Part shown: one piece after another, positions 51,554 through 62,360 of the stretch
How positions within the stretch are numbered: the first letter of the stretch is position 1
How the letters are laid out: the number at the start of each line of letters is the position of its first letter
Assembly (NCBI RefSeq): GCF_003697165.2
Contig: NZ_CP033092.2
Location: 496,001 to 560,000, forward strand
Length of the DNA: 64,000 nt
DNA from: Escherichia coli DSM 30083 = JCM 1649 = ATCC 11775
Lineage (GTDB): Bacteria > Pseudomonadota > Gammaproteobacteria > Enterobacterales > Enterobacteriaceae
Direction: 5' to 3'
The notes under the pieces: generated by a model
The model's database searches: none
Seen by the model: only the letters and a program-made list of their open reading frames with translations
Told to the model about the DNA's origin: nothing
Position numbers and translations under genes: made by a program

Positions 51554-52189
51554 ATGTTTAAACGTTTAATGATGGTCGCTTTGCTGGTGATTGCACCGCT
51601 GAGTGCGGCAACCGCGGCAGACCAGACCAATCCGTATAAGCTGATGGACGAGGCGGCGCAGAAAACGTTCGATCGCCTGAAGAATGAGCAACCGCAAATT
51701 CGGGCCAACCCGGATTATCTGCGTACCATTGTTGATCAGGAACTGTTGCCATACGTACAGGTGAAATACGCCGGTGCGCTGGTGCTGGGCCAGTATTACA
51801 AGAGTGCGACCCCAGCTCAACGTGATGCTTACTTTGCCGCTTTCCGTGAGTACCTGAAGCAGGCTTACGGTCAGGCGCTGGCGATGTATCACGGTCAAAC
51901 CTATCAGATTGCACCAGAACAGCCGCTGGGTGATAAAATCATTGTGCCGATTCGCGTTACCATTATTGACCCGAATGGCCGCCCGCCGGTGCGTCTGGAC
52001 TTCCAGTGGCGTAAAAACTCCCAGACGGGCAACTGGCAGGCTTACGACATGATTGCTGAAGGCGTCAGTATGATCACCACCAAACAAAACGAGTGGGGAA
52101 CGCTGCTGCGTACCAAAGGTATCGACGGCCTGACTGCGCAACTGAAATCGATTTCTCAACAGAAAATCACTCTGGAAGAGAAAAAATAA
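51554..52189 (+). CDS. mlaC: MlaC, periplasmic phospholipid carrier
   Basis: MlaC shuttles phospholipid between MlaD and the outer-membrane MlaA-OmpC complex. The 211-residue precursor has a signal peptide of about 21 residues (MMVALLVIAPLSAATA, then ADQTN). The Ttg2D/MlaC fold follows, with QELLPYVQVKYAGALVLGQYY and DWQ-type strand FQWRKNSQTGNWQAYDMIAEGVS (given here by its conserved positions 155-177). Its TAA stop overlaps the mlaB ATG by one base. Confidence 0.97.
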   Translation: MFKRLMMVALLVIAPLSAATAADQTNPYKLMDEAAQKTFDRLKNEQPQIRANPDYLRTIVDQELLPYVQVKYAGALVLGQYYKSATPAQRDAYFAAFREYLKQAYGQALAMYHGQTYQIAPEQPLGDKIIVPIRVTIIDPNGRPPVRLDFQWRKNSQTGNWQAYDMIAEGVSMITTKQNEWGTLLRTKGIDGLTAQLKSISQQKITLEEKK

Positions 52190-52482
52190 TGAGCGAGTCA
52201 CTGAGCTGGATGCAGACGGGTGACACGCTGGCGTTATCCGGAGAGCTGGATCAGGACGTTCTGCTACCGCTTTGGGAAATACGTGAGGAAGCGGTGAAGG
52301 GGATTACCAGCATCGATCTTAGCCGTGTGTCTCGCGTGGATACGGGTGGACTGGCACTGCTGCTCCATCTTATCGATCTGGCGAAAAAGCAGGGCAACAA
52401 TGTGACGCTTCAGGGGGTAAACGACAAAGTGTATACCTTGGCGAAATTGTATAATTTGCCTGCTGATGTTCTGCCTCGTTAA
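52189..52482 (+). CDS. mlaB: MlaB, STAS-domain subunit of the Mla transporter
   Basis: MlaB is a cytoplasmic STAS-domain protein that binds MlaF and is needed for assembly and activity of the MlaFEDB complex. The 97-residue protein has the conserved STAS core SIDLSRVSRVDTGGLALLL with Thr52. The ATG overlaps the mlaC stop by one base (TAATG). It ends the mla operon; a REP-like palindrome and a terminator follow. Confidence 0.96.
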   Translation: MSESLSWMQTGDTLALSGELDQDVLLPLWEIREEAVKGITSIDLSRVSRVDTGGLALLLHLIDLAKKQGNNVTLQGVNDKVYTLAKLYNLPADVLPR

Positions 52483-52490
52483 ATTTTTTC

Positions 52491-52523
52491 AGGCCGGATA
52501 TGGCGTTAACCGCCTGTCCGGCA
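52491..52523. repeat. REP-like palindrome after mlaB
   Basis: GGCCGGATATGGCG and CGCCTGTCCGGC are REP-type arms around TTAAC, nine bases past the mlaB stop. It resembles the REP at 7354-7390 and probably protects the mla mRNA end. Confidence 0.75.
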
Positions 52524-52540
52524 AACCTGCCTGCAAGTCG

Positions 52541-52571
52541 AGCCTTGTCTGATTTATCAGCGAGGCTTTTT
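52541..52571 (+). terminator. Terminator after mlaFEDCB
   Basis: AGCCT / AGGCT and CTGAT / ATCAG arms form an interrupted stem followed by TTTTT. Confidence 0.65.
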
Positions 52572-52641
52572 GCTTATTTATGCCAGCGCAACTTTGCTCT
52601 AAGATGTTTCGCTGATTTATTAACTGATGATTGAAGATCCC

Positions 52642-52896
52642 ATGGAAAATAATGAAATTCAGAGCGTGTTGATGAACGCTCTCTCCCTCCAGGAAGTCCA
52701 CGTTTCCGGCGATGGCAGCCACTTTCAGGTTATTGCCGTGGGTGAGTTGTTTGACGGCATGAGTCGGGTTAAAAAACAGCAGACGGTCTATGGCCCGCTG
52801 ATGGAATATATTGCGGATAACCGCATTCATGCTGTGTCGATCAAAGCGTATACCCCTGCGGAGTGGGCGCGCGATCGCAAACTGAACGGCTTTTGA
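52642..52896 (+). CDS. ibaG: IbaG (YrbA), BolA-family acid-stress protein
   Basis: IbaG is a small BolA-family protein, induced by acid, that pairs with monothiol glutaredoxin Grx4 to bind [2Fe-2S] clusters. The 84-residue protein ([10 protein letters not shown] start) has the BolA fold segments [17 protein letters not shown] and the conserved [13 protein letters not shown] region with a His upstream (RIHAVSI). An in-frame ATG five codons earlier lacks a ribosome-binding site too; 52642 is preferred by family length. It lies 54 bases before murA on the same strand and has its own short upstream gap. Confidence 0.9.
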
Positions 52897-52950
52897 GCTA
52901 TGGGCGATTCGCCGGTAGCGGATATGAATTGTTAACTGAGAACAAACTAA

Positions 52951-54210
52951 ATGGATAAATTTCGTGTTCAGGGGCCAACGAAGCTCCAGGGCGAAGTCAC
53001 AATTTCCGGCGCTAAAAATGCTGCTCTGCCTATCCTTTTTGCCGCACTACTGGCGGAAGAACCGGTAGAGATCCAGAACGTCCCGAAACTAAAAGACGTC
53101 GATACATCAATGAAGCTGCTAAGCCAGCTGGGTGCGAAAGTAGAACGTAATGGTTCTGTGCATATTGATGCCCGCGACGTTAATGTATTCTGCGCACCTT
53201 ACGATCTGGTTAAAACCATGCGTGCTTCTATCTGGGCGCTGGGGCCGCTGGTAGCGCGCTTTGGTCAGGGGCAAGTTTCACTGCCTGGCGGTTGTACGAT
53301 CGGCGCACGTCCGGTTGATCTACACATTTCTGGCCTCGAACAATTAGGCGCGACCATCAAACTGGAAGAAGGTTACGTTAAAGCTTCCGTCGATGGTCGT
53401 TTGAAAGGCGCACATATCGTGATGGATAAAGTCAGCGTTGGCGCAACGGTGACCATCATGTGTGCTGCAACCCTTGCGGAAGGCACCACGATTATTGAAA
53501 ACGCAGCGCGTGAACCGGAAATCGTCGATACCGCGAACTTCCTGATTACGCTGGGTGCGAAAATTAGCGGTCAGGGCACCGATCGTATCGTCATCGAAGG
53601 TGTGGAACGTTTAGGCGGCGGTGTCTATCGCGTGCTGCCGGATCGTATCGAAACCGGTACTTTCCTGGTGGCGGCGGCGATCTCTCGCGGCAAAATTATC
53701 TGCCGTAACGCGCAGCCAGATACTCTGGACGCCGTGCTGGCGAAACTGCGTGACGCTGGAGCGGACATCGAAGTCGGCGAAGACTGGATTAGCCTGGATA
53801 TGCATGGCAAACGTCCGAAGGCTGTTAACGTACGTACCGCGCCGCATCCGGCATTCCCTACCGATATGCAGGCCCAGTTCACGCTGTTGAACCTGGTGGC
53901 AGAAGGGACCGGATTCATCACCGAAACGGTCTTTGAAAACCGCTTTATGCATGTGCCAGAGCTGAGCCGTATGGGCGCGCACGCCGAAATCGAAAGCAAT
54001 ACCGTTATTTGTCACGGTGTTGAAAAACTTTCTGGCGCACAGGTTATGGCAACCGATCTGCGTGCATCAGCAAGCCTGGTGCTGGCTGGCTGTATTGCGG
54101 AAGGGACGACGGTGGTTGATCGTATTTATCACATCGATCGTGGCTACGAACGCATTGAAGACAAACTACGCGCTTTAGGTGCAAATATTGAGCGTGTGAA
54201 AGGCGAGTAA
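52951..54210 (+). CDS. murA: UDP-GlcNAc enolpyruvyl transferase
   Basis: MurA adds enolpyruvate from PEP to UDP-GlcNAc, the committed step of peptidoglycan synthesis and the fosfomycin target. The 419-residue protein is an EPSP synthase-like inverse barrel. Cys115 ([10 protein letters not shown]), the fosfomycin-reactive residue, is present, so nothing suggests target-based resistance. Lys22 (SGAKNAALP) and FPTDMQAQ are also intact. It is downstream of ibaG and followed by a GC-rich hairpin. Confidence 0.99.
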
Positions 54211-54212
54211 TT

Positions 54213-54252
54213 GTCTGAGAGCTGGCAGCCCCGTTCGCGGGGCTACCGCCAG
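54213..54252. terminator. Hairpin between murA and sfsB
   Basis: AGCCCCG / CGGGGCT with a TTCG loop is extended by CTGGC / GCCAG outer arms, between convergent murA and sfsB. A run of T's follows after a few bases on the plus strand. Confidence 0.65.
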
Positions 54253-54257
54253 ACCAC

Positions 54258-54536
54258 TCATTTTTTCGGTTTAGTGTAGCTACGCATCAATTGCGTTCTG
54301 TCGATAAACTCATGGGTCTGCGGATCATGGTAGCGTGATGGCCAGATAACCCAGGGGTCAGTTCCCAGGGCTTTCGCAATAATCATCTCTCCTTTCGGCC
54401 ATGGGCGTGATAATGCGTTCGCCAGCGTTGAGGAACTCAAACCATTTCTGCGAGACTCCGCCGCCATTGACGTTTCCTTCTTGCGCAAACCTGCAATGAT
54501 GTCAGCGGGATGCCAGTCAATGAAATTACTTTCCAT
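54258..54536 (-). CDS. sfsB: SfsB (Nlp), Ner-like DNA-binding protein
   Basis: SfsB is a 92-residue helix-turn-helix protein similar to the Ner repressor of phage Mu; it was identified as stimulating maltose gene expression in certain crp mutants. The HTH is visible as SMAAESRRNGLSSSTLANALSRPW (about residues 23-46; segment given by its ends) and the family motif WHPADIIAGLRKKETSM precedes it. It may be a domesticated phage gene, though base composition looks normal. It is convergent with murA and lies before the ispB end on the same strand. Confidence 0.93.
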   Translation of the reverse strand: MESNFIDWHPADIIAGLRKKETSMAAESRRNGLSSSTLANALSRPWPKGEMIIAKALGTDPWVIWPSRYHDPQTHEFIDRTQLMRSYTKPKK

Positions 54537-54734
54537 CTTTCCTCACTCCTTAAGTTAGTCGCTTTCATTCAGAACACTTCTTCTGTTTCTGTCGAGCATC
54601 ACTATACTCCTGATGGCCTATTGCTCTAAAAAGTTCCTGTAAAGAGTGTGAATATTCAGAATATATAAAGATACACAGCCCCGTTTTTCAGGAGTTATAG
54701 AGCTGAATAAGTGTTTTATGGAATTTACTGGAAT

Positions 54735-54757
54735 CATCCCGCGCACTGCGCGGGATG
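54735..54757 (-). terminator. Hairpin after ispB
   Basis: CATCCCGCGC and GCGCGGGATG form a perfect 10-bp stem with an ACT loop, 12 bases past the ispB stop. T content after it on the minus strand is modest. Confidence 0.65.
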
Positions 54758-54768
54758 AGGGGAGGGGA

Positions 54769-55740
54769 TTAACGATCGCGTTGAACAGCGATGTGCGCGA
54801 GGCCGACGAGTGCTTCTCTCCACGGGGTGTCCGGGAGCACCTGTAACGCTGCGATGGCTTTGTCTGCTTCTTCCTCGGCACGCTGACGCGTCCATTCAAG
54901 AGATCCACAAGCGTTCATTGCTTCCAGAACCGGTTCCAGAAGATGGCGACCGTTACCCTGTTCGATGGCGGTACGAATCATCTGTGCCTGTTCTGGTGTG
55001 CCATGATGCATCGCATGCAGCAGCGGCAGCGTCGGTTTACCTTCGTTCAGATCGTCGCCGACGTTTTTACCTAACTGTTCGCCATCGGCATTGTAATCGA
55101 GTAAATCGTCGATCAACTGGAAAGCAGTGCCGAGATAGCGCCCATAATCTTGTAGGCCTTTCTCCTCCTCCGGCGTACAGCCAGCTAGAATCCCGGAACA
55201 CTGCGCGGCAGCCTCAAACAGACGCGCAGTCTTGCTGTAGATAACGCGCATGTAGTTTTCTTCAGTGATGTCCGGATCGTTAACGTTCATCAGTTGCAGA
55301 ACTTCACCTTCTGCGATGACGTTTACGGCTTCTGACATGACTTCCAGCACTTTGAGTGAACCGAGGCTGGTCATCATCTGGAACGCGCGGGTATAAATAA
55401 AATCGCCTACCAGCACGCTGGCGGCATTGCCAAATGCGGCGTTGGCGGTAGCTTTACCCCTGCGCATATCTGATTCATCCACAACGTCGTCGTGTAGCAG
55501 AGTCGCCGTGTGGATAAACTCGATCAGGGCAGCAATGGTGACATGCGCATTTCCCTCATAGCCAACAGCTCGTGCAGCCAGTACAGCAATCATCGGACGA
55601 ATACGTTTACCGCCGCCGCTGACGATGTAATAGCCTAACTGATTGATCAGTTGGACGTCGGAATTAAGCTGCTCAAGGATTGCCGCATTAACACCCGCCA
55701 TATCTTGCGCGGTTAACTCATTGATTTTTTCTAAATTCAT
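54769..55740 (-). CDS. ispB: Octaprenyl diphosphate synthase
   Basis: IspB makes the C40 side chain of ubiquinone and menaquinone and is essential. The 323-residue all-helical prenyltransferase has both Asp-rich motifs: LLHDDVVDESDMRRG (first, near residue 82) and QLIDDLLDYNAD (second, near 210). SGGGKRIRP binds the diphosphate. The start MNLEKINEL is divergent from rplU across 258 bases that carry both promoters. Confidence 0.98.
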   Translation of the reverse strand: MNLEKINELTAQDMAGVNAAILEQLNSDVQLINQLGYYIVSGGGKRIRPMIAVLAARAVGYEGNAHVTIAALIEFIHTATLLHDDVVDESDMRRGKATANAAFGNAASVLVGDFIYTRAFQMMTSLGSLKVLEVMSEAVNVIAEGEVLQLMNVNDPDITEENYMRVIYSKTARLFEAAAQCSGILAGCTPEEEKGLQDYGRYLGTAFQLIDDLLDYNADGEQLGKNVGDDLNEGKPTLPLLHAMHHGTPEQAQMIRTAIEQGNGRHLLEPVLEAMNACGSLEWTRQRAEEEADKAIAALQVLPDTPWREALVGLAHIAVQRDR

Positions 55741-55897
55741 CGCAAAAGCCGGGCTTTTCGCCCCGATTACCTTACTGTGAACAAAGGCAACTTAGGGTTT
55801 ATGGTTAGGAATATAGGGTGATTGTACTGAAAAAATGGCACAGATAAACGTTACCGTACAAGTTGTGTTTTTTTTCTTCGTGTATTGACTGTAGCAC

Positions 55898-55926
55898 TTG
55901 TCAAAGGCGTGCGTTTTGCGTAATAT
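55898..55926 (+). promoter_or_regulatory. Promoter of rplU-rpmA
   Basis: TTGTCA (55898-55903) and TAATAT (55921-55926) have an exact 17-base spacer. A GC-rich discriminator (TCGCGCCC) follows, as in stringently controlled promoters. The leader is about 65 bases. Confidence 0.75.
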
Positions 55927-55962
55927 TCGCGCCCTATTGTGAATATTTATAGCGCACTCTGA

Positions 55963-56588
<626 letters not shown>

Positions 56589-56613
56589 GTTTTTCGCGTC
56601 CCGGTAACGGATG

Positions 56614-56643
56614 AAAGCCCCGCAACACGTTGCGGGGCTTTTT
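56614..56643 (+). terminator. Terminator of rplU-rpmA
   Basis: The 12-bp stem AAAGCCCCGCAA / TTGCGGGGCTTT with loop CACG is followed by more T's. Read-through to yhbE-obgE is possible and would couple them to ribosomal protein expression. Confidence 0.93.
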
Positions 56644-56714
56644 ACATTCGATAACCGGTAAAAATGCGCATGGTGCGATGTTAATCCGCAAATGCGCTTT
56701 GCAGGGAATACGGT

Positions 56715-57680
56715 ATGAAGCAGCAGGCAGGCATTGGCATTCTTTTGGCGCTCACCACAGCAATTTGCTGGGGGGCGTTGCCAATCGCAATGAAGCAGGT
56801 GCTGGAGGTGATGGAACCTCCGACAATCGTGTTTTACCGTTTCTTGATGGCGAGTATTGGCCTTGGTGCCATTCTTGCGGTGAAGAAGCGGTTGCCGCCA
56901 TTACGCGTGTTTCGTAAGCCACGCTGGTTGATTTTGTTAGCAGTGGCGACCGCCGGGCTGTTTGGGAACTTCATCCTGTTCAGCTCATCCTTGCAATACC
57001 TGAGTCCGACCGCTTCGCAGGTAATTGGGCAACTCTCGCCAGTTGGCATGATGGTTGCCAGCGTATTTATCCTGAAAGAGAAAATGCGCAGTACTCAGGT
57101 TGTAGGGGCATTGATGCTCCTGAGCGGCCTGGTGATGTTTTTTAACACCAGTCTGGTCGAGATATTTACAAAGCTCACCGATTACACCTGGGGAGTTATC
57201 TTTGGGGTCGGTGCGGCGACGGTTTGGGTGAGTTATGGCGTGGCGCAAAAGGTTTTATTGCGTCGGCTGGCCTCACCGCAGATCCTGTTTTTACTGTACA
57301 CTTTATGTACAATTGCGCTCTTCCCTCTGGCAAATCCTGGAGTGATAGCGCAGCTTAGCCACTGGCAGCTCGCATGTTTAATTTTTTGCGGACTGAATAC
57401 ATTGGTAGGATATGGCGCCCTGGCGGAAGCGATGGCTCGCTGGCAGGCAGCGCAGGTGAGCGCGATCATCACGCTCACCCCACTGTTTACGCTGTTTTTT
57501 TCAGATCTTTTATCACTGGCCTGGCCCGATTTCTTCGCCAGACCGATGTTAAACCTTTTAGGTTATCTCGGTGCGTTTGTCGTGGTTGCGGGCGCGATGT
57601 ATTCCGCCATTGGTCATCGTATTTGGGGCGGATTACGTAAGCATACAACGGTGGTATCGCAACCCCGCGCAGGCGAATGA
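56715..57680 (+). CDS. yhbE: YhbE, EamA-family membrane transporter
   Basis: YhbE is a 321-residue inner-membrane protein of the drug/metabolite transporter superfamily with two EamA domains (about residues 6-138 and 152-290) and around ten membrane segments. Its substrate is unknown. Typical features are the first segment (GILLALTTAICWGALPIAMK), VIGQLSPVGMMVASV and the second-domain SAIITLTPLFTLFFSD. It lies between rpmA and obgE with 15 bases to obgE; this conserved order suggests co-transcription rather than shared function. Confidence 0.93.
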   Translation: MKQQAGIGILLALTTAICWGALPIAMKQVLEVMEPPTIVFYRFLMASIGLGAILAVKKRLPPLRVFRKPRWLILLAVATAGLFGNFILFSSSLQYLSPTASQVIGQLSPVGMMVASVFILKEKMRSTQVVGALMLLSGLVMFFNTSLVEIFTKLTDYTWGVIFGVGAATVWVSYGVAQKVLLRRLASPQILFLLYTLCTIALFPLANPGVIAQLSHWQLACLIFCGLNTLVGYGALAEAMARWQAAQVSAIITLTPLFTLFFSDLLSLAWPDFFARPMLNLLGYLGAFVVVAGAMYSAIGHRIWGGLRKHTTVVSQPRAGE

Positions 57681-58868
<1,188 letters not shown>

Positions 58869-58874
58869 TCAGCA

Positions 58875-58903
58875 AAACCCCGGCCATGTGCCGGGGTTTC
58901 TCT
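58875..58903. terminator. Bidirectional terminator between obgE and dacB
   Basis: The 10-bp stem AAACCCCGGC / GCCGGGGTTT with loop CATGT has short T-rich stretches on both sides. Confidence 0.85.
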
Positions 58904-58908
58904 TTAGG

Positions 58909-60342
<1,434 letters not shown>

Positions 60343-60407
60343 AATCTCGCGCTAACAACCTGGAATCGAGCCGTCATACTACGGCGCAACGCCCTATAAA
60401 GTAAACG

Positions 60408-60436
60408 ATGACCCTTCGGGAACTTCAGGGTAAAAT
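60408..60436 (+). promoter_or_regulatory. Candidate promoter of GraL/greA
   Basis: ATGACC (60408-60413) and TAAAAT (60431-60436) have a 17-base spacer. Start of transcription is predicted near 60443. A second -10-like sequence, CAAAAT, lies 12 bases downstream, consistent with the two promoters reported for greA. Confidence 0.55.
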
Positions 60437-60442
60437 GACTAT

Positions 60443-60495
60443 CAAAATGTGAATTGTAGCTGACCTGGGACTTGTACCCGGGTCGGTATTTTTTT
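60443..60495 (+). ncRNA. graL: GraL, greA leader small RNA
   Basis: A terminator hairpin (GACCTGGG / CCCGGGTC, 60462-60484) followed by TTTTTTT lies about 95 bases before the greA ATG. Transcripts from the greA promoters ending here give the short leader RNA GraL described in E. coli. The 5' end given is inferred from the -10 position. Read-through is needed for greA expression, so this is an attenuation-like arrangement; GreA level is known to feed back on it. Confidence 0.75.
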
Positions 60496-60518
60496 GCTTC
60501 TGGTCCCGGTGAGGAGTT

Positions 60519-60551
60519 ATGCCGGGCAGGCCGAACAGCCGGGGTGGGTGA
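60519..60551 (+). CDS. Possible 10-codon leader ORF before greA
   Basis: Between the GraL terminator and greA is a short ORF encoding MPGRPNSRGG. A GTGAGGAG purine-rich sequence lies just upstream of its ATG, and it contains AGG, CGG and GGG codons, which are rare in E. coli. Its start region lies in the loop of a CCCGG/CCGGG hairpin (60505-60526). It stops 38 bases before the greA ATG. There is no family evidence, and it could easily be chance; it is listed because of its position. Confidence 0.2.
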   Translation: MPGRPNSRGG

Positions 60552-60589
60552 AGACTTGCCCCATCAGGAATATTCAAGAGGTATAACAA

Positions 60590-61066
<477 letters not shown>

Positions 61067-61110
61067 GAATTACCCAATACTCAAGATGTTGATGTATTGT
61101 AAAGAAAGGA

Positions 61111-61133
61111 AAAAGGCCGCTATGCGGCCTTTT
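61111..61133. terminator. Terminator between greA and yhbY
   Basis: The 10-bp stem AAAAGGCCGC / GCGGCCTTTT with a 3-base loop lies between convergent greA and yhbY and has T's on both strands. Confidence 0.9.
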
Positions 61134-61221
61134 ATCAACGAACAGAGCGTGGCATTTTGCTCTCCTGCCTGCGGAAAACCCCTCGTTTTACACAGCGAAT
61201 GTGTGTAACTTTAGGATAATC

Positions 61222-61515
61222 TTAGCGTGGCAGCGAGATTTTACGTTCTTTAGTTGGGCGATAAAGCACCAGCGTTTTACCGATGACCTGTACATTACAG
61301 GCGCCGGTTTCGCGCACGATAGCTTCCACGATCAAGGTTTTAGTTTCGCGATCTTCGGTGGCGATTTTCACCTTGATGAGTTCATGGTGCTCTAACGCTT
61401 GTTCAATCTCGGCCAGCACCCCTTCGGTCAAACCATTACTGCCAAGCAGAACAACTGGCTTGAGCGGATGTGCCAGACCTTTCAGGTGCTGTTTTTGTTT
61501 AGTACTCAGATTCAT
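61222..61515 (-). CDS. yhbY: YhbY, CRM-domain pre-50S binding protein
   Basis: YhbY is a 97-residue CRM (RNA-binding) domain protein that associates with pre-50S particles. The family features are LKGLAHPLKPVVLLGSNGLT (near residue 12) with the GxxG loop in LGSNGLTEG, the strand HHELIKVKIA, and the basic C terminus RPTKERKISLPR. It is divergent from rlmE, a 23S rRNA methyltransferase, which fits a ribosome-assembly role. Confidence 0.96.
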   Translation of the reverse strand: MNLSTKQKQHLKGLAHPLKPVVLLGSNGLTEGVLAEIEQALEHHELIKVKIATEDRETKTLIVEAIVRETGACNVQVIGKTLVLYRPTKERKISLPR

Positions 61516-61640
61516 CGTATTTTTTGCTTACGTTGGGATTGAAAACGGGTCATTCTACCGCCATCTCCCATATATCACCAAATAGGCGCGTAAAAATTTA
61601 CGCAATTGGTTACGATGAGTTATCCCCATGGGAAAGTTAA

Positions 61641-62270
61641 ATGACAGGTAAGAAGCGTTCTGCCAGCTCCAGCCGCTGGCTTCAGGAACACTTTAGCGAT
61701 AAATATGTTCAACAGGCACAGAAAAAGGGGTTACGTTCCCGTGCCTGGTTTAAACTTGATGAAATACAGCAAAGTGACAAACTCTTTAAACCGGGAATGA
61801 CGGTTGTCGACCTTGGTGCTGCTCCGGGTGGTTGGTCACAATATGTGGTCACCCAAATTGGCGGCAAAGGCCGCATCATCGCTTGCGATCTTTTACCTAT
61901 GGATCCTATCGTTGGTGTGGACTTTCTTCAGGGCGATTTTCGTGATGAACTGGTGATGAAAGCACTGCTGGAGCGCGTTGGCGACAGCAAAGTCCAGGTT
62001 GTCATGTCCGATATGGCACCAAACATGAGCGGAACACCGGCGGTGGATATCCCCCGTGCCATGTATCTGGTGGAACTGGCGCTAGAAATGTGTCGTGATG
62101 TATTAGCGCCAGGTGGCAGTTTTGTAGTGAAGGTGTTCCAGGGCGAAGGTTTCGATGAGTATCTAAGGGAAATTCGCTCCCTGTTTACGAAGGTCAAAGT
62201 TCGTAAGCCGGACTCTTCTCGTGCACGTTCGCGGGAAGTGTATATTGTAGCGACCGGGCGTAAACCCTAA
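61641..62270 (+). CDS. rlmE: RlmE (FtsJ/RrmJ), 23S rRNA 2'-O-methyltransferase
   Basis: RlmE is the heat-shock methyltransferase that 2'-O-methylates U2552 in the A loop of 23S rRNA, late in 50S assembly. The 209-residue protein has SAM motif [16 protein letters not shown] and the K-D-K-E tetrad Lys38 (RAWFKLDEI), Asp124 ([11 protein letters not shown]), Lys164 ([10 protein letters not shown]) and Glu199 ([10 protein letters not shown]). It precedes ftsH by about 90 bases. The pair is known as a heat-shock operon, and the gap carries a second candidate promoter. Confidence 0.98.
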
Positions 62271-62360
62271 CCGGGAGATTTCAGACGAAAGTTTGAAAGA
62301 TGCTGGATATAGAGTATCCTGACGCTGTTTTTAACACAGTTGTAATAAGAGGTTAATCCC

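Noticed and set aside
52951..54210. Possible fosfomycin-resistant MurA
   Set aside because: The active-site Cys115 is present, so the common target-based change is absent.
54258..54536. sfsB as part of a prophage remnant
   Set aside because: Although Ner-like, it has no phage genes beside it, its base composition matches its neighbours and the same order occurs in K-12.
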